Assembly: GCA_013400975.1 (NCBI GenBank)
Contig: WBMZ01008634.1
Span: forward strand, 62,001 to 126,000
Length of the DNA: 64,000 nucleotides
Origin: Atrichornis clamosus
Lineage: Eukaryota > Chordata > Aves > Passeriformes > Menuridae
Reading direction: 5' to 3'
Shown here: in pieces, positions 25,401 through 35,620 of the stretch
How the letters are laid out: each line of letters starts with the position of its first letter
Position numbering within the stretch: the stretch's first letter is position 1
Program-made: the position numbers and the translations under genes
Notes under the pieces: generated by a model
Told to the model about the DNA's origin: nothing
Databases searched by the model: none
What the model saw: only the letters and a program-made list of their open reading frames with translations

Positions 25401-28400
25401 AGATAGATTTAACCTAATCTCTACTACATTTAGAACTGCAGTATTTTAAACACTGAAATATATTTCTATTCCAATAAACACAGAATTTATGTTCTACTTA
25501 TAACTATTTATTAAATGCACTAATGTGTACTTCAGCTAGCACACTAGATTCCAAGTACTGCTTATTTTAATATCATTCATTTAACTCAGCTGTGAATAAG
25601 ATGTACACTAACTCCATACAAGAAATCTGCATGAAAGTACTTTTCAGTCAATATATTGGCCTTTGAGGAAACAGATATTAGGGTTATAACATATATTCAG
25701 TTTCAAATCATCAGTATTAAAAACTTCTTGTCAAGATTTGCTTTTTAAAAGGAGAAAGAAATGCTACTACATGTCACATTCATTCAAAATCCAACTACGG
25801 TTCTGGGAAGGTGAACACTTTGCTGCAAGAAGTCAGCAGCTCCCTGCTTCAAAGTTTTGAAAGGAGGTTTATGCAATGCAGAGTTCTGGTCATGGAAAGA
25901 ATGGGTTCACAGTTATTAACCGGTAAGAGAATAAGGAAACAGGCACAGAACAGCACACAAAAAGTAGGCGACTGAAACTAAAAGCGGATTTTGGTCACAA
26001 GAGGTCCTTTCATTTGTTCTTTTCTCCAGCTACAAGATGCAATAAAAAAAGAACAGAACTCAGCATGAGGAGAGACAAGGAAGGACTAGCCTGTTTTGGC
26101 TTCTTCTCCATTCCTTAAACACATATCTATATAAACTTCTAAGCAAATAAACATTTCTCTTTGCTTCAACTGCCACCCACTGGAAAAGGAAAGCAATATT
26201 AATTCCAAACTGCAAGACCCAAAATAGGTCAGAAAACCAATCTGACAGACACTGGTACAGATTACATTAAAACCCTGGGGTTGCCTTGAAAATCTTAGTG
26301 GCACTGCTGGAAATAAGCAAGCTTGCAAATTAAACTGAAACAAAACCCAGGATAGAGCAACAAACCAGAGCTCCACTTCCTCTCCCCACCCTGGCCCTGG
26401 TGAGAGCATTTGGGTTGTATTACAAAAGTTTTGGGGAGGAGTTGGAGTACTCGAGAGGGGAGCGGGGCTGGCAGCACCCTTGGACAAACAGGGTGTGACA
26501 GGGACGAGCAGCATCACACAGCCTGGCATCTCTCACCACTCTGGGCTGCCCCTGCCACGCTCCAAGGCCCACCTCCACACTCACAGTGCTGCTCTCTCCT
26601 TACAGCAGAAATCAATCGACTTCCTTGCCTAAATTGCAGCTTTGGCATTCCCGCTTTCCCTTATCAGCAGCCCCCATATCCCCTTCAGCAGACATGTGGG
26701 ATTTCTGTGGTGCAGATGCAATAACTCAGCCTTCTGAGAAACAGAGCCACGTGGAAAGGCTTGCTGAAAAAACCCCATAGAGGCTGCAACAGAGCATTGT
26801 CACCCACTTCAGACAAAACTTGCTCTAACTTTAGATAAAACAAACCTACACTTCCACCTAGAGCGCTTCCCTAGGTCAGCAATGGGAGGGAATTGCACAC
26901 CAAGCCTGCACAGCAGGTGCAGTGACAGCAGTTTAACAGCATGGTGCACAAAGGCAACTGAGCTCACCCTTCACTGGAACTGACTGTTCCGCAGAGGTGC
27001 AGCCCTGGGGAACCTGCTCTGAGGCTGTGGTGGCTCAGCCAGGGAAGTCAAAAATCACAGCTGGGACTATTGTGGGAATGAGACAGACATGCCCTGACTT
27101 CCTGGAAAGAAAAACCAACCTCTGGAGAGACGAGACCAATACATGGGGAGAATTAGATTCCAGAAGACCTTCCATATCTTAAATTAGGGTATTCTCAAGT
27201 GTATATGTGATGAAGCAAGTTTTGCCAACAGAATAGTAACTCTGCAATTATGGATGAGCAGAGATATAAACTGACTGCAGATTCCCTCACTGTAAGGGTC
27301 CAAGAAAAGGAAAAAAAAGTCTTAAGAACCTAATACAAGCATGGTGGGGATTAACAGAGAAACCTATAAATCCTTGATCCAAAAACCACGCTTCTTTAAA
27401 CGGCCTGTACAAAAAAAAAAAAATCTACCAGGAGAAAATATCTGGCAATATTCCCTCATGAAAATTCTCTTCTGGTATTGTAAAGGTGAGGAGTTCCCAG
27501 TGGAACAACTTCACTGGACAGTCAGGGCCATTATATGCTGAAGTTGTAATACTGCTTTGAGCTGTATCTTCTGCTCTCTAGTTCCACAACTTCACACTTT
27601 TTCTAGGCAAGTGCTGTCTACCGACCCCTGGTTTAACCTGTTCTTCCCTAACCCTTGTGCTAGGTTTGAAGAAATGAGGTAACTGGAGATGCTGGCATCT
27701 CCTTTTTTGCTGAGAGAATAGCAGAAGACATTCAAGTGCCAATGACTCACTGAATTCAGCCTAAAGCAAAACTGGATGCATTTTAGCTCTCAAGTTACCT
27801 GGAAAAGTGTAGGTCCACAAAAAGAAGCTCTTGCCCTGGGATGCTGCTTCTTAGATAAACTTGTCAAACAGAAATCATAACTGTCAGCTGCTGAGGAATG
27901 TAAGTAAATGTAACCTGAGAGTGTTCACAACTCCCTGACACACAAATCTCCTCTGGATATTTGGCAATCAGCACCCCCAAGCCATTAGTGAGAATATCTG
28001 AGTTCAGCAAAGGCCACAGACATTGGCCAACAGAGTCTTAAAGGAAAGAGCTCAACCCTTGTTGAGCAATTCACAGCTCAGCATGAGCACAGCGTTACAG
28101 ACCAGCACAGTGGCTGTGAAGAAATGTAATCATCATTGATCAGTGAGTGCAGGAACCAGACTATTAAAAAAATTCTATTAAAAAAACCCAAACCCATCGA
28201 TACTGAAAGCATCTATAGTCAAATCTACTCCTTCACCTGCAGAGATACTTGTATGACTAAGGGTTTCACATCTAGTTAGACAGAGATCGTTATCAAAATG
28301 ATAGATCCTGACAGCACCTGCTTGAAAGAGCCATCTGTGCTTGTTCTTACAGAAATATACATTAAATAAGTTTTTTTTTTTAAATAGGCAAGAATAAATC

Positions 28401-31400
28401 TTACTTTCACGAGGGGTTTTCAGTAAAATATTCTGACATGACTGTGTTCTTTAGCAAGAGAAATATTTTCTTAACAGGCCCTAGCGAAATCAGCGAGGTA
28501 CAAAACGCTCATTTTGGTTACACACAGTCACACCAGCAAAATGCAGTCACCGAGAGGCATTTCAAAACATACCACAAATGTCTTGACAAAAAACGTACAG
28601 GGCAGGTAGAGTCATATTTCAAACATGACAGTCTTTCAATGTTCTTGCACTATGTCTATTTATCTTAATTTTCCTTGAGAATACAAGCTAAAAGCATATG
28701 ATGAGTACTGCTTGTTACTGGCTGGACCATATCTTCCTAGCAAACTTTTACACACAGGAATTTTTGAAAAGGGAGAGGCTGTTCCTTTTAAGAAAGAAAT
28801 ACAAGATTTCTCTTTGTTCAAGCAAGAATCAAATACAGTTTCCTACAAAAGCGTAGTTCAGATATCAAACAATGTGTTAGCAATAGCTTAGCTACTACCT
28901 TTGTACTCAGAATTTCCCACACAAAGGCAGATTTCAGAAGCCAGGCTTAACCTTGAGTTTGGCTGCTAGAGAGTTCTGATCATCTTTTCAAATGTCTATC
29001 TACATGTTCAAGCATCTAAATCTGAAAAAATCTGCCAATATGTTGGGAAAAAAAAAAGCTTTACTATCAGAAAGACAAGTCTGGTATCACAACAAAAAAT
29101 CCTTCTTTCCTAAGATGTTCCTCATACTGAATATTGATACATTCAATGCACTGAAGTAAATGAAATCCCTCTGGACTGATGAGGAACAATGGTCCTGACA
29201 AACACTCAGATTTCAAGAGTTTCTTTGGCAGAAAAACCATAGCAAAGCTTAAACTGCACTTCCTCAGAAACCAGAGAATATGGTAAAAGACAAGTATACA
29301 AACAAAGATTTTATTAACTCGCCAATAAATAGGGGTGTTGATGGGGATAGGAGTAGGGAAAATCAAACGCTCAGAAACTAACCCGACACTTGAATGCTAA
29401 ACAGCCACGCAGTTTTCTCTGTCATATCATCATTAAAACTTTGTTACAAAATAAACAAGGCTGAACCAACATAGGTCTGGCCTTCCAGCTCCAAATCAGT
29501 AGCATGAATTACTTCATAGCTCAGGGGTGGGGAAAAAAGTTGAGGCTGAAGTTTAGATTTACTGCATATGTTTCAAGATGTGCTGTATTGATAGCGGGCA
29601 GACAGGATTAAAACCTGTCTAGAAAAACCTAAATCATTTATGAGACTGCAAAAGACTAAACAAAATGCAAATCAAAGCCACTCATGCACAAACATTCATG
29701 ACATTTCAGAGATTTTCAGCCATCCAGGAGGTCAGAAACAAGATACTAATTCAGACAACTCCTCTGAGCCCAGTGAGGTGGAAAGGACGTGAGCCCACAT
29801 GCACCTCCCCAGAGAAGAGGGGCACCCTTCCTAAGCTGTCTGGGAAGAGCCTGTTTTCGCAGGGTCCCTTTGCCACAAACACAGTGCCCAGAGCAATGAT
29901 ACCCTGACCTATTATCCTGACTCCACTCCCAATACCAATGGGTAAAAGTGAAATCACTTGGTTACATTTCCACCAAACAAGACCAGAGCTCGCTCACAGC
30001 TCCAAGGAAATTAGAAATAGCAGGACATGTATACACATTACACATCTGTTTAGTTCTCAAAAGCAGGTAGCACCTTGCAATTCAAAATAATCTTGTTCTG
30101 AGGCACAGAGAGGCACTGCTGCCTTTTTTTTTGTTTGTTTGATAGTTGGCTGATTAAAGGGGAGGAGATGACAAGCACACACACTCCTCCCTCAGCAGTC
30201 AGGCAAGTATCATACAAGGCTAAAGGATTAATGTGGCTAAGTTCCATGAACTTATCTGTAATAGTCATTCCCAGACTTTATGGATGGTGATTATTATCAT
30301 ATGAATACCAACTATGCTTAAGTATCCTTAAATAAACTTTTCCAGATAGAGCATTACACTCAATGGCAAAGCAATTACCAGAAACCACATTAACTTCAGT
30401 AAGAGGATACCATAAAAAGTATTCTGTGGTTTTATGCATTTTCTTGGCTTGAGAAGTATTTGTAAAGAATTTATTTTACGGCCTGCCTCTTGGATTTGCA
30501 GCTAGTGATATAAATTTGTGCTGCATCACTTCCATATTTTACTCAGAAACTGTCAGCTCTATTGTCAATCAGAAAAAAGCAACAGGTCCAAAACATAACT
30601 TACTTCATGAGAGTCAGGGTACCTTACTGTCACCAAAAGGCAGGCATGCTATTCCACTTGCATAAATTTTAATTGAAAGAAGAAAAAGTCAACAGAAAAT
30701 AACTTGAAACACACAGATATACACACGTCACATTTCCATTCTCTGTATCAACGTTACTTGTAATAACAGAGCCTGGTCTAGGGCAGACCAGAAATAAATC
30801 CTGCATGACTCTGGCCACGGCCAGATTTGTGCAGTTCCCAGTACTCCTGTGTGCCAGATCCCTCCGATCTCTACCTTTCCTGGTGTCTCTGGTACAGGAG
30901 CAGCACAGTCATAAAGGCAGTATGGATAATCTAGGTGGTCCCGTACAGTCCGAGGCAATACATTGCTTCCTGTGCAGCAGACTTCTGCAGAAGGACTCAA
31001 CTACCATAAAAACCTGTCAGGGTAGCTCTGGCTTAGAGAGGCAATGCCTCTTTAAGAAAGTGTAAAAGCTCTTTTGGGCAGAAAAAACTGCCTTTCCAAT
31101 GAGAACACAACACAAGCCACTTCAGCATTATTTTACCAAGGCTGTAAAGAGCTCTCCCAGGCTCATTTCTGTTAATTGCATCTTTGCAAAGTGCAGCCAA
31201 GCGGATGCAGAATGACTACTTTTAATGTGCTACCCAAATGGCTCTGAATGATGTAGCGTTCCCCCTTTCCTAATTCCTGCTCCTTGCCCTTTGGCTCCAC
31301 ATAGAGCTCTACAGAACCAAATTCTGCACTCAGATTATGCAGGTAAAGGAAGTCTCAGAGAAAAATTACAAGTTTTGTCATGGAGAAACAGTTTAAAAAC

Positions 31401-32160
31401 TACCGAAACACAAACCGTTTTAATGCTTTTTAGGAAGTTTTTGGACAGAACCTGATAAGCAGAATGGAGAAGCTGCATTTAATGCAAAGATAACCCCAGA
31501 ATAAAAGTCTCATAATCTTTCTCATCAGTGGATGATTAACAGAGGAATTTGGTTCCTAATGAAGTCAGCCAGCCCCCAGACTCCACTGGTAAATCCCTTC
31601 TTGTCATGTTTCACATTCAGCTCTGACTCATCTGCAACAAACATTTCAATCCCCAGCCTATTCCTTTTTTCCTCCATTCTTTTAGCAGTAGGTTAAGTGT
31701 GTACTCTGTAAATGCAATGAAGGGGATGGTGGACTACAGGAACATAATGCACAGGGACTGCATCACAAAGAGACACACCTGAGTTAGCTTTAGGGAACTT
31801 AAATACCTGTGGCAGTGAACACAATCCGGGCACATACCTCAGTGCTGGCCAACACCTGTGAAGTATTTACACTGCTCAGTCCACACTGGGGCTTGTGCCA
31901 CTGCAGCTTCCCTGAGCTCAGGTGCACTGAGTGAGCTGTGGCACATCCACACGTGCCTCAGTCCCACCCCCAGTCACAGCTGTGGAATGAGAGGGGAGGC
32001 AGGGGCTCCTCTCTTCGGGAGCAGCAGCCAGAGCTGAGCTCCAGCTATGGACGGGCAGAGTGCAGATCTGTCTTTGCACAGAGGCAGAGTGACAGTGAAG
32101 CCCTTCAAATGGAAACAAGGATGGAGGGTTAATTAAAGCTATTAAAGCCCTGAAGCACTC
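22409..32160. other. Intronic stretch without a recognised gene
   Basis: No known coding domain is visible. A patch of higher GC around 22950-23520 is open in several frames on both strands, as expected from base composition. Weak candidate minus-strand exons at 26091-26179, 27799-27859, 28899-28951 and 29128-29262 belong to the chain hypothesis. A C-run at 25153-25162 and an A-run at 27411-27423 are present. Confidence 0.55.
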
Positions 32161-32300
32161 AGAGAATCGTAGGCTGGTTTAGGCTGGAAGGGTATTAAAG
32201 ACCATCCAGTTCCAATCCCCTGCCACAGGCAGAGACACCTTTCACTAGGTCAGGTTGCTCCAAGCCCAGTCCAACCTGGCCTTGAACACTTGCAGGGATG
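32161..32300 (-). mobile_element. CR1 LINE fragment, minus orientation
   Basis: The plus strand begins AGAGAATCGTAGGCTGG and continues through a TAGGCTGGAAGGGTATTAAA block and CCATCCAGTTCCAATCCCC to a CTTGAACACTTGCAGGGATG block. This is the reverse complement of a CR1 3' end of a different subfamily from the copies above. There is no ORF. Confidence 0.85.
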
Positions 32301-34299
32301 GGAATCAATCTGAGATAGACTTTAATTATAATAACTGTGGCTTTTAGATATCAAAATAAACTCAGAGACCTGAAAGCTAGTATGCTTTTCCCAGGAAATC
32401 AGTTGCTTTAATAATAGAGGGCATCTTTCCAAGTTTTATTGTTATTTCCTTGATCTATATAGCATCAAATAGCCAAGTTCTCTTAGAGATTTTTCTACAG
32501 ATTTCTCTTTTAAAAAGTAGCTATAAAATTTCTTAAGTTTTCTAGTTTAGAAAGTTTCTAAATAATTCATTTTTTACAGAGCATCTTTTAATCTATGCTG
32601 TGTGATCAAAAGATGAAAATTATTATGCTATTTCACTCTTCCATTCAATAAGAAAAATGTGGCCCTACTATATAATTATGTCTAATGAAAAGGTGGCTTA
32701 TAAATCATGAAGTACAAAATGGCAAAAAAATTGAGAATGAGCTCTCGTGGGCTCAACACGAGGGTCTTCCTGGCCAATTATCTCACACACATTGACTGAA
32801 CAGAATTACCTCACGACTTGCCACACAAACATCACATCTGTGTAAGTGGATACATTTTTCTGTATGTTTGCATCAGCCACTGAGTGGCAGCAATTCCTTC
32901 ATGCCTAAATCTGAGTTATGAGACCTAGGATGAAAATCTCAAAGTATTCCCAAATCTTAATTCTTTCGTGCTGCCTCTACAGTCTTTTGTGTTTAGCACT
33001 ACATGCAAATAATACCTAGTGAAATACCTTATTACACGTTTCAATATTTCAACTGTCAAAGTTTCAAAGGTAACGTACTTTATTCTGAAATTCATACGAC
33101 TTTAGAACTTGGATGTATTCAATTTTACAGAAAGATAACTTTCAGTAAAACTAAGTGGATCTAGGAAATTGAAAATGCCAGCGTTTAATAATTTCTTAAA
33201 CTATCACTCACCTGTATTTTATTATGAAACCCAAGGCAAGGGTGAGAAATATAAAAATAAATATCTAAACCTGTGTTTTGCAGCCTTATGTTTGCTTCTC
33301 TCCTCAGTATTTGCAGGTTCCTATAGTAGTATCTTGGGGTGCAATCTATCAGTCCAAAGACAAACAGCTCATTTTTTTAATATAGCCTTTTTCAGGAACT
33401 AAAATAAACAGGAAATCCTGCATATACACTTAAAAAAATGCTTATGGATGATTGCTTCACCACTAAAGAAGCACTTCTTCATAGTGTCTTGCTCAGAAAG
33501 CTATACTGGTTGTGCTTGGTTATAGCTTCCTATTTGATTCTCACAGTGCTGCACAGCATTATTTGATGATGGAAAGCCAAAGAGGTTATTTGCTATTCCA
33601 CTGTTAGTAGACTATTGACTGTACAAGGCCAAGGAGCAAAAAAGATTTGAAAGGAACTAAACACACCACAGCTGTATCTAGGATTTTGACATTGACTATT
33701 TGTAGAGATACCAGCTGTTACAGTCCAAGCTTTAAACGAGTCTGTAGAACTGGGTAAAGGTCTAGCACTCAAACTGATTCTCCCACACCCATCTGTTCTG
33801 CAGATTCAGTTCTGTCCTCGGGCACATCCAGCTGTCAAGAGACAGGATACAGGGCAATGTCATCCTTACACATAAACCTCCTGCAAGAGCTCCTAGATCC
33901 AGATCAACACTCTGCTCTGAGCTACTTGAACAATCTAGAAGTGAAGTGGTGCAACTGTCAGGGCCCGCAAGTAAGCAGATGTCAGATGTAACCACAGAAT
34001 GCTGTAATCCAATTATTTTAATATTTCATGCCCCAGTGCAAACAGGGAATTCTCTAGAGATGAACTGAAAATTGTTTTTTAATAGATGCACGCCTGGCAT
34101 GTACACGCACAAAAGCATCAGGCATTCCTGCTCCTTCATTTCTTACTGCCTGTCGTCATTCAGCTGGAAACCTGACCACTTTAGAGACTGAGTTTTATCT
34201 GCTTCAAACTCACAGTGGCACGGAGACTGAAACAGAGTATCAAGGCGGCTGGGTGGGAAAAAAAGTTGGTATTATCAAAGTTGGTATTTCTGCCGGGAG
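32301..34299. other. Gene-poor stretch left of the CpG island
   Basis: The sequence is AT-rich up to about 34.2 kb, where GC content rises sharply into the island. A strong-looking minus-strand donor motif (TACAG|GTGAGT, near 33206-33213) has no convincing acceptor-bounded coding segment beside it. It may mark an untranslated exon or be chance. Confidence 0.5.
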
Positions 34300-34788
34300 T
34301 AAACTCCATGTTTCTGTCAAGGACCGACCGCAGGGATCTCGCCGCCTGCTCGCACGGGACGCAGCCCTCTCCCTCCCGCAGCCCGACAGACTTTCCCCGT
34401 TCAAGGTCGCGCTTCCCCCGCACCGAACGAGCCGGCCCCACGCCTGGCACCCCCGGGAGGAGGTCAGGGCAGACCAGGTCCGCAGCCCCCCGCCCCGCAG
34501 CCCAACATGGAGGCTCTGGAGGAGGCAGCCCCAGTGCCGGGGCAGAGCCGCGCCACCTCCCGCCCCGAGCTCCGCTGCCGAGGCGCTGCCCGGGGCACCC
34601 GGGGAGCGGCGGGCCGAGCCCCGCGGACCCTCAATCTCTCTCCCTCTCGCTCTGCCCGCCGGGCGCCCCACGGAAGCCGGGCGGGCCGGAGGGAGTCGGA
34701 GCGCGTCTCGCTTCCTCCTTCACCCCAGGCGGGGCAGGAACTGCCGGGCGGCGGGAGCGCCGCGCCGGGGGCAGGTACCGCCACTCAC

Positions 34789-34950
34789 CGCGTCCAGGGA
34801 GCCGTCGGGGGCCGCGGCCGCCACCGAGTTTCGGGCGCTGTCCCGAGCGAGAGCGAGCGAGCGAAGGAGTGCGGGCGGAGGAGCGGGAGGCAGCGAGTGT
34901 GTGCCCGGCACGGCGCTCCCGGCCCGGCGCTCCCCGCCCCGCGCTGCGCT
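34789..34950 (-). other. PRKCD: Probable non-coding first exon, leftward transcript
   Basis: The minus strand reads CTCCCTGGACGCG followed by a GTGAGT donor (intron from 34788 down). No in-frame ATG precedes the donor, so the exon is most likely 5' UTR. The upper boundary (transcription start) cannot be seen and is set arbitrarily within the island. Assignment to PRKCD is by position only. Confidence 0.45.
34845..34864 (+). repeat. GAGC/GAGA simple repeat in the island
   Basis: A short imperfect tandem of GAGC with one GAGA unit lies inside the CpG island, within the proposed leftward first exon. Confidence 0.7.
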
Positions 34951-35099
34951 GCGCTCCGCCCACGGGCGCAGCTTGCGGCCGCGCTCACCTGCTCCGGCTG
35001 CGGCTCCGGCTGCTGCTGCCTCTGCCCCGCCCCGGAGGCGCCGGGGAGGCGGTGGCTGCCCCCGCCCGGGCTCCCCGCGGCTCCGTCCCCTCCCTGTTT

Positions 35100-35212
35100 T
35101 CGCTCCCCTCTCCCGAGGAAGCGGCCGCGGGTGGGAACGCCCCGGCCCTCCGTGGGGAGCCCCGCGCCGGCTCCCGCCCAGGGCACCGCACCCGGGTCGG
35201 TGCCGTGCCGAG
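35100..35212 (+). other. Probable non-coding first exon, rightward transcript
   Basis: The plus strand reads TCGGTGCCGTGCCGAG followed by a GTGAGGGCG donor at 35213. There is no ATG between about 35000 and the donor, so it would be 5' UTR. The left boundary is not determined. From human synteny, genes divergent from PRKCD are RFT1 and then SFMBT1. No RFT1 exon is visible, and I cannot choose between a neighbour with a long leader intron and a non-coding RNA. Confidence 0.45.
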
Positions 35213-35620
35213 GTGAGGGCGCTGCGGCCGCGGCAGCGCTCTTGGGTTGCTTGGGGTTTGGGAGGTTTTGATCCGCTGGTCACCTGGACGTGGAAAGCAC
35301 CCGGGTTTGAGGTGCCGGAGCCCGGGGAGAGCCCCTGCCTGGCGCGGAGCAGCGCTCCGGTGTCCTCACCCCTTTGCCACGCTTTTTCCTTCTGGGCTTT
35401 TGGTTAAAATATTTAGGGGCTTGGAAGCCATGGATGTTTTATAACGGGGCCGAAGCTGGGGAGGCTGTAGCTCTGTGGGCACTGCTGTCACCTCAGCGAG
35501 CTCATCTCACAGCCCTCAGCCCTGGCTGGGGTCCCCAGAGCTGGAGACCTTCACCAGGTAGTTTTGGGTCCCGGCCGGGGCTGCCCCAGTCCGTGCTCTG
35601 CTCTGAGTGATAGAGCTCAG

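Larger units (their letters stand above)
3784..29262 (-). other. Candidate unrecognised 15-exon gene (chain hypothesis)
   Basis: Fifteen minus-strand segments have plausible acceptor and donor sites and an open frame, and they join in phase. Going from 5' to 3' they are 29128-29262 (ATG at 29238-29240), 28899-28951, 27799-27859, 26091-26179, 22278-22408, 21278-21364, 21007-21076, 20368-20441, 18101-18298, 17010-17031, 12237-12265, 10510-10531, 5767-5823, 4060-4228 and 3784-3796. The total is 1188 bases, giving about 395 residues and a stop at 3784-3786. The ATG has G at -3 and G at +4. I recognise no family. Several exons are only 22-57 bases, one uses a GC donor, and I selected pieces for phase, so the agreement is partly circular. 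The main alternative is that this is simply PRKCD leader-intron sequence. Confidence 0.2.
1279..34788 (-). other. PRKCD: Proposed PRKCD leader intron (about 33.5 kb)
   Basis: The only CpG island in the window has a good minus-strand donor (GACGCG followed by GTGAGT, 34783-34788), and the first downstream exon that I recognise is the PRKCD start exon. A non-coding first exon followed by a long leader intron is the usual arrangement of the mammalian PRKCD gene. The interval is AT-rich and holds a few CR1 fragments and homopolymer runs. An unrecognised minus-strand gene may instead occupy part of it (see the candidate exons between 3784 and 29262). In that case PRKCD would need another promoter between about 1.3 and 3.7 kb. 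Confidence 0.5.
34300..35620. promoter_or_regulatory. CpG island, probable bidirectional promoter
   Basis: This is the only GC- and CpG-rich block in the window, densest at 34330-35360, with several GC-box motifs (CCCCGCCCCG near 34933-34942 and GCCCCGCCCCGG near 35024-35035). It has no TATA box at a useful place. A minus-strand donor at 34788 and a plus-strand donor at 35213 face away from each other, so transcripts in both directions would start between them. The leftward transcript is most simply PRKCD; the rightward neighbour is not identified. The long open frames across the island follow from its base composition. Confidence 0.8.

Noticed and set aside
26968..27018. 51-base minus-strand segment between CCTCAG and GG|GTGAGC, phase 2 in and out
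   Set aside because: It would fit as a cassette exon in the candidate chain, but its acceptor is poor and the chain is complete without it.
28239..28275. Minus-strand segment ending TCTCTGCAG|GTGAAG
   Set aside because: It can follow 28899-28951 in phase but then cannot join 27799-27859 without a stop.
31838..31900. Minus-strand segment ending CACTGAG|GTATGTG, open in more than one frame
   Set aside because: The donor is good but the acceptor is unconvincing, and the openness reflects local GC content.
34215..35407. Several open frames of 250-380 codons across the CpG island on both strands, including one from a well-placed ATG at 34507
   Set aside because: Stop codons are rare at this GC content. 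The translations are low-complexity Arg/Pro/Ala/Gly, overlap on both strands, and run through good donor sites. They show no domain.
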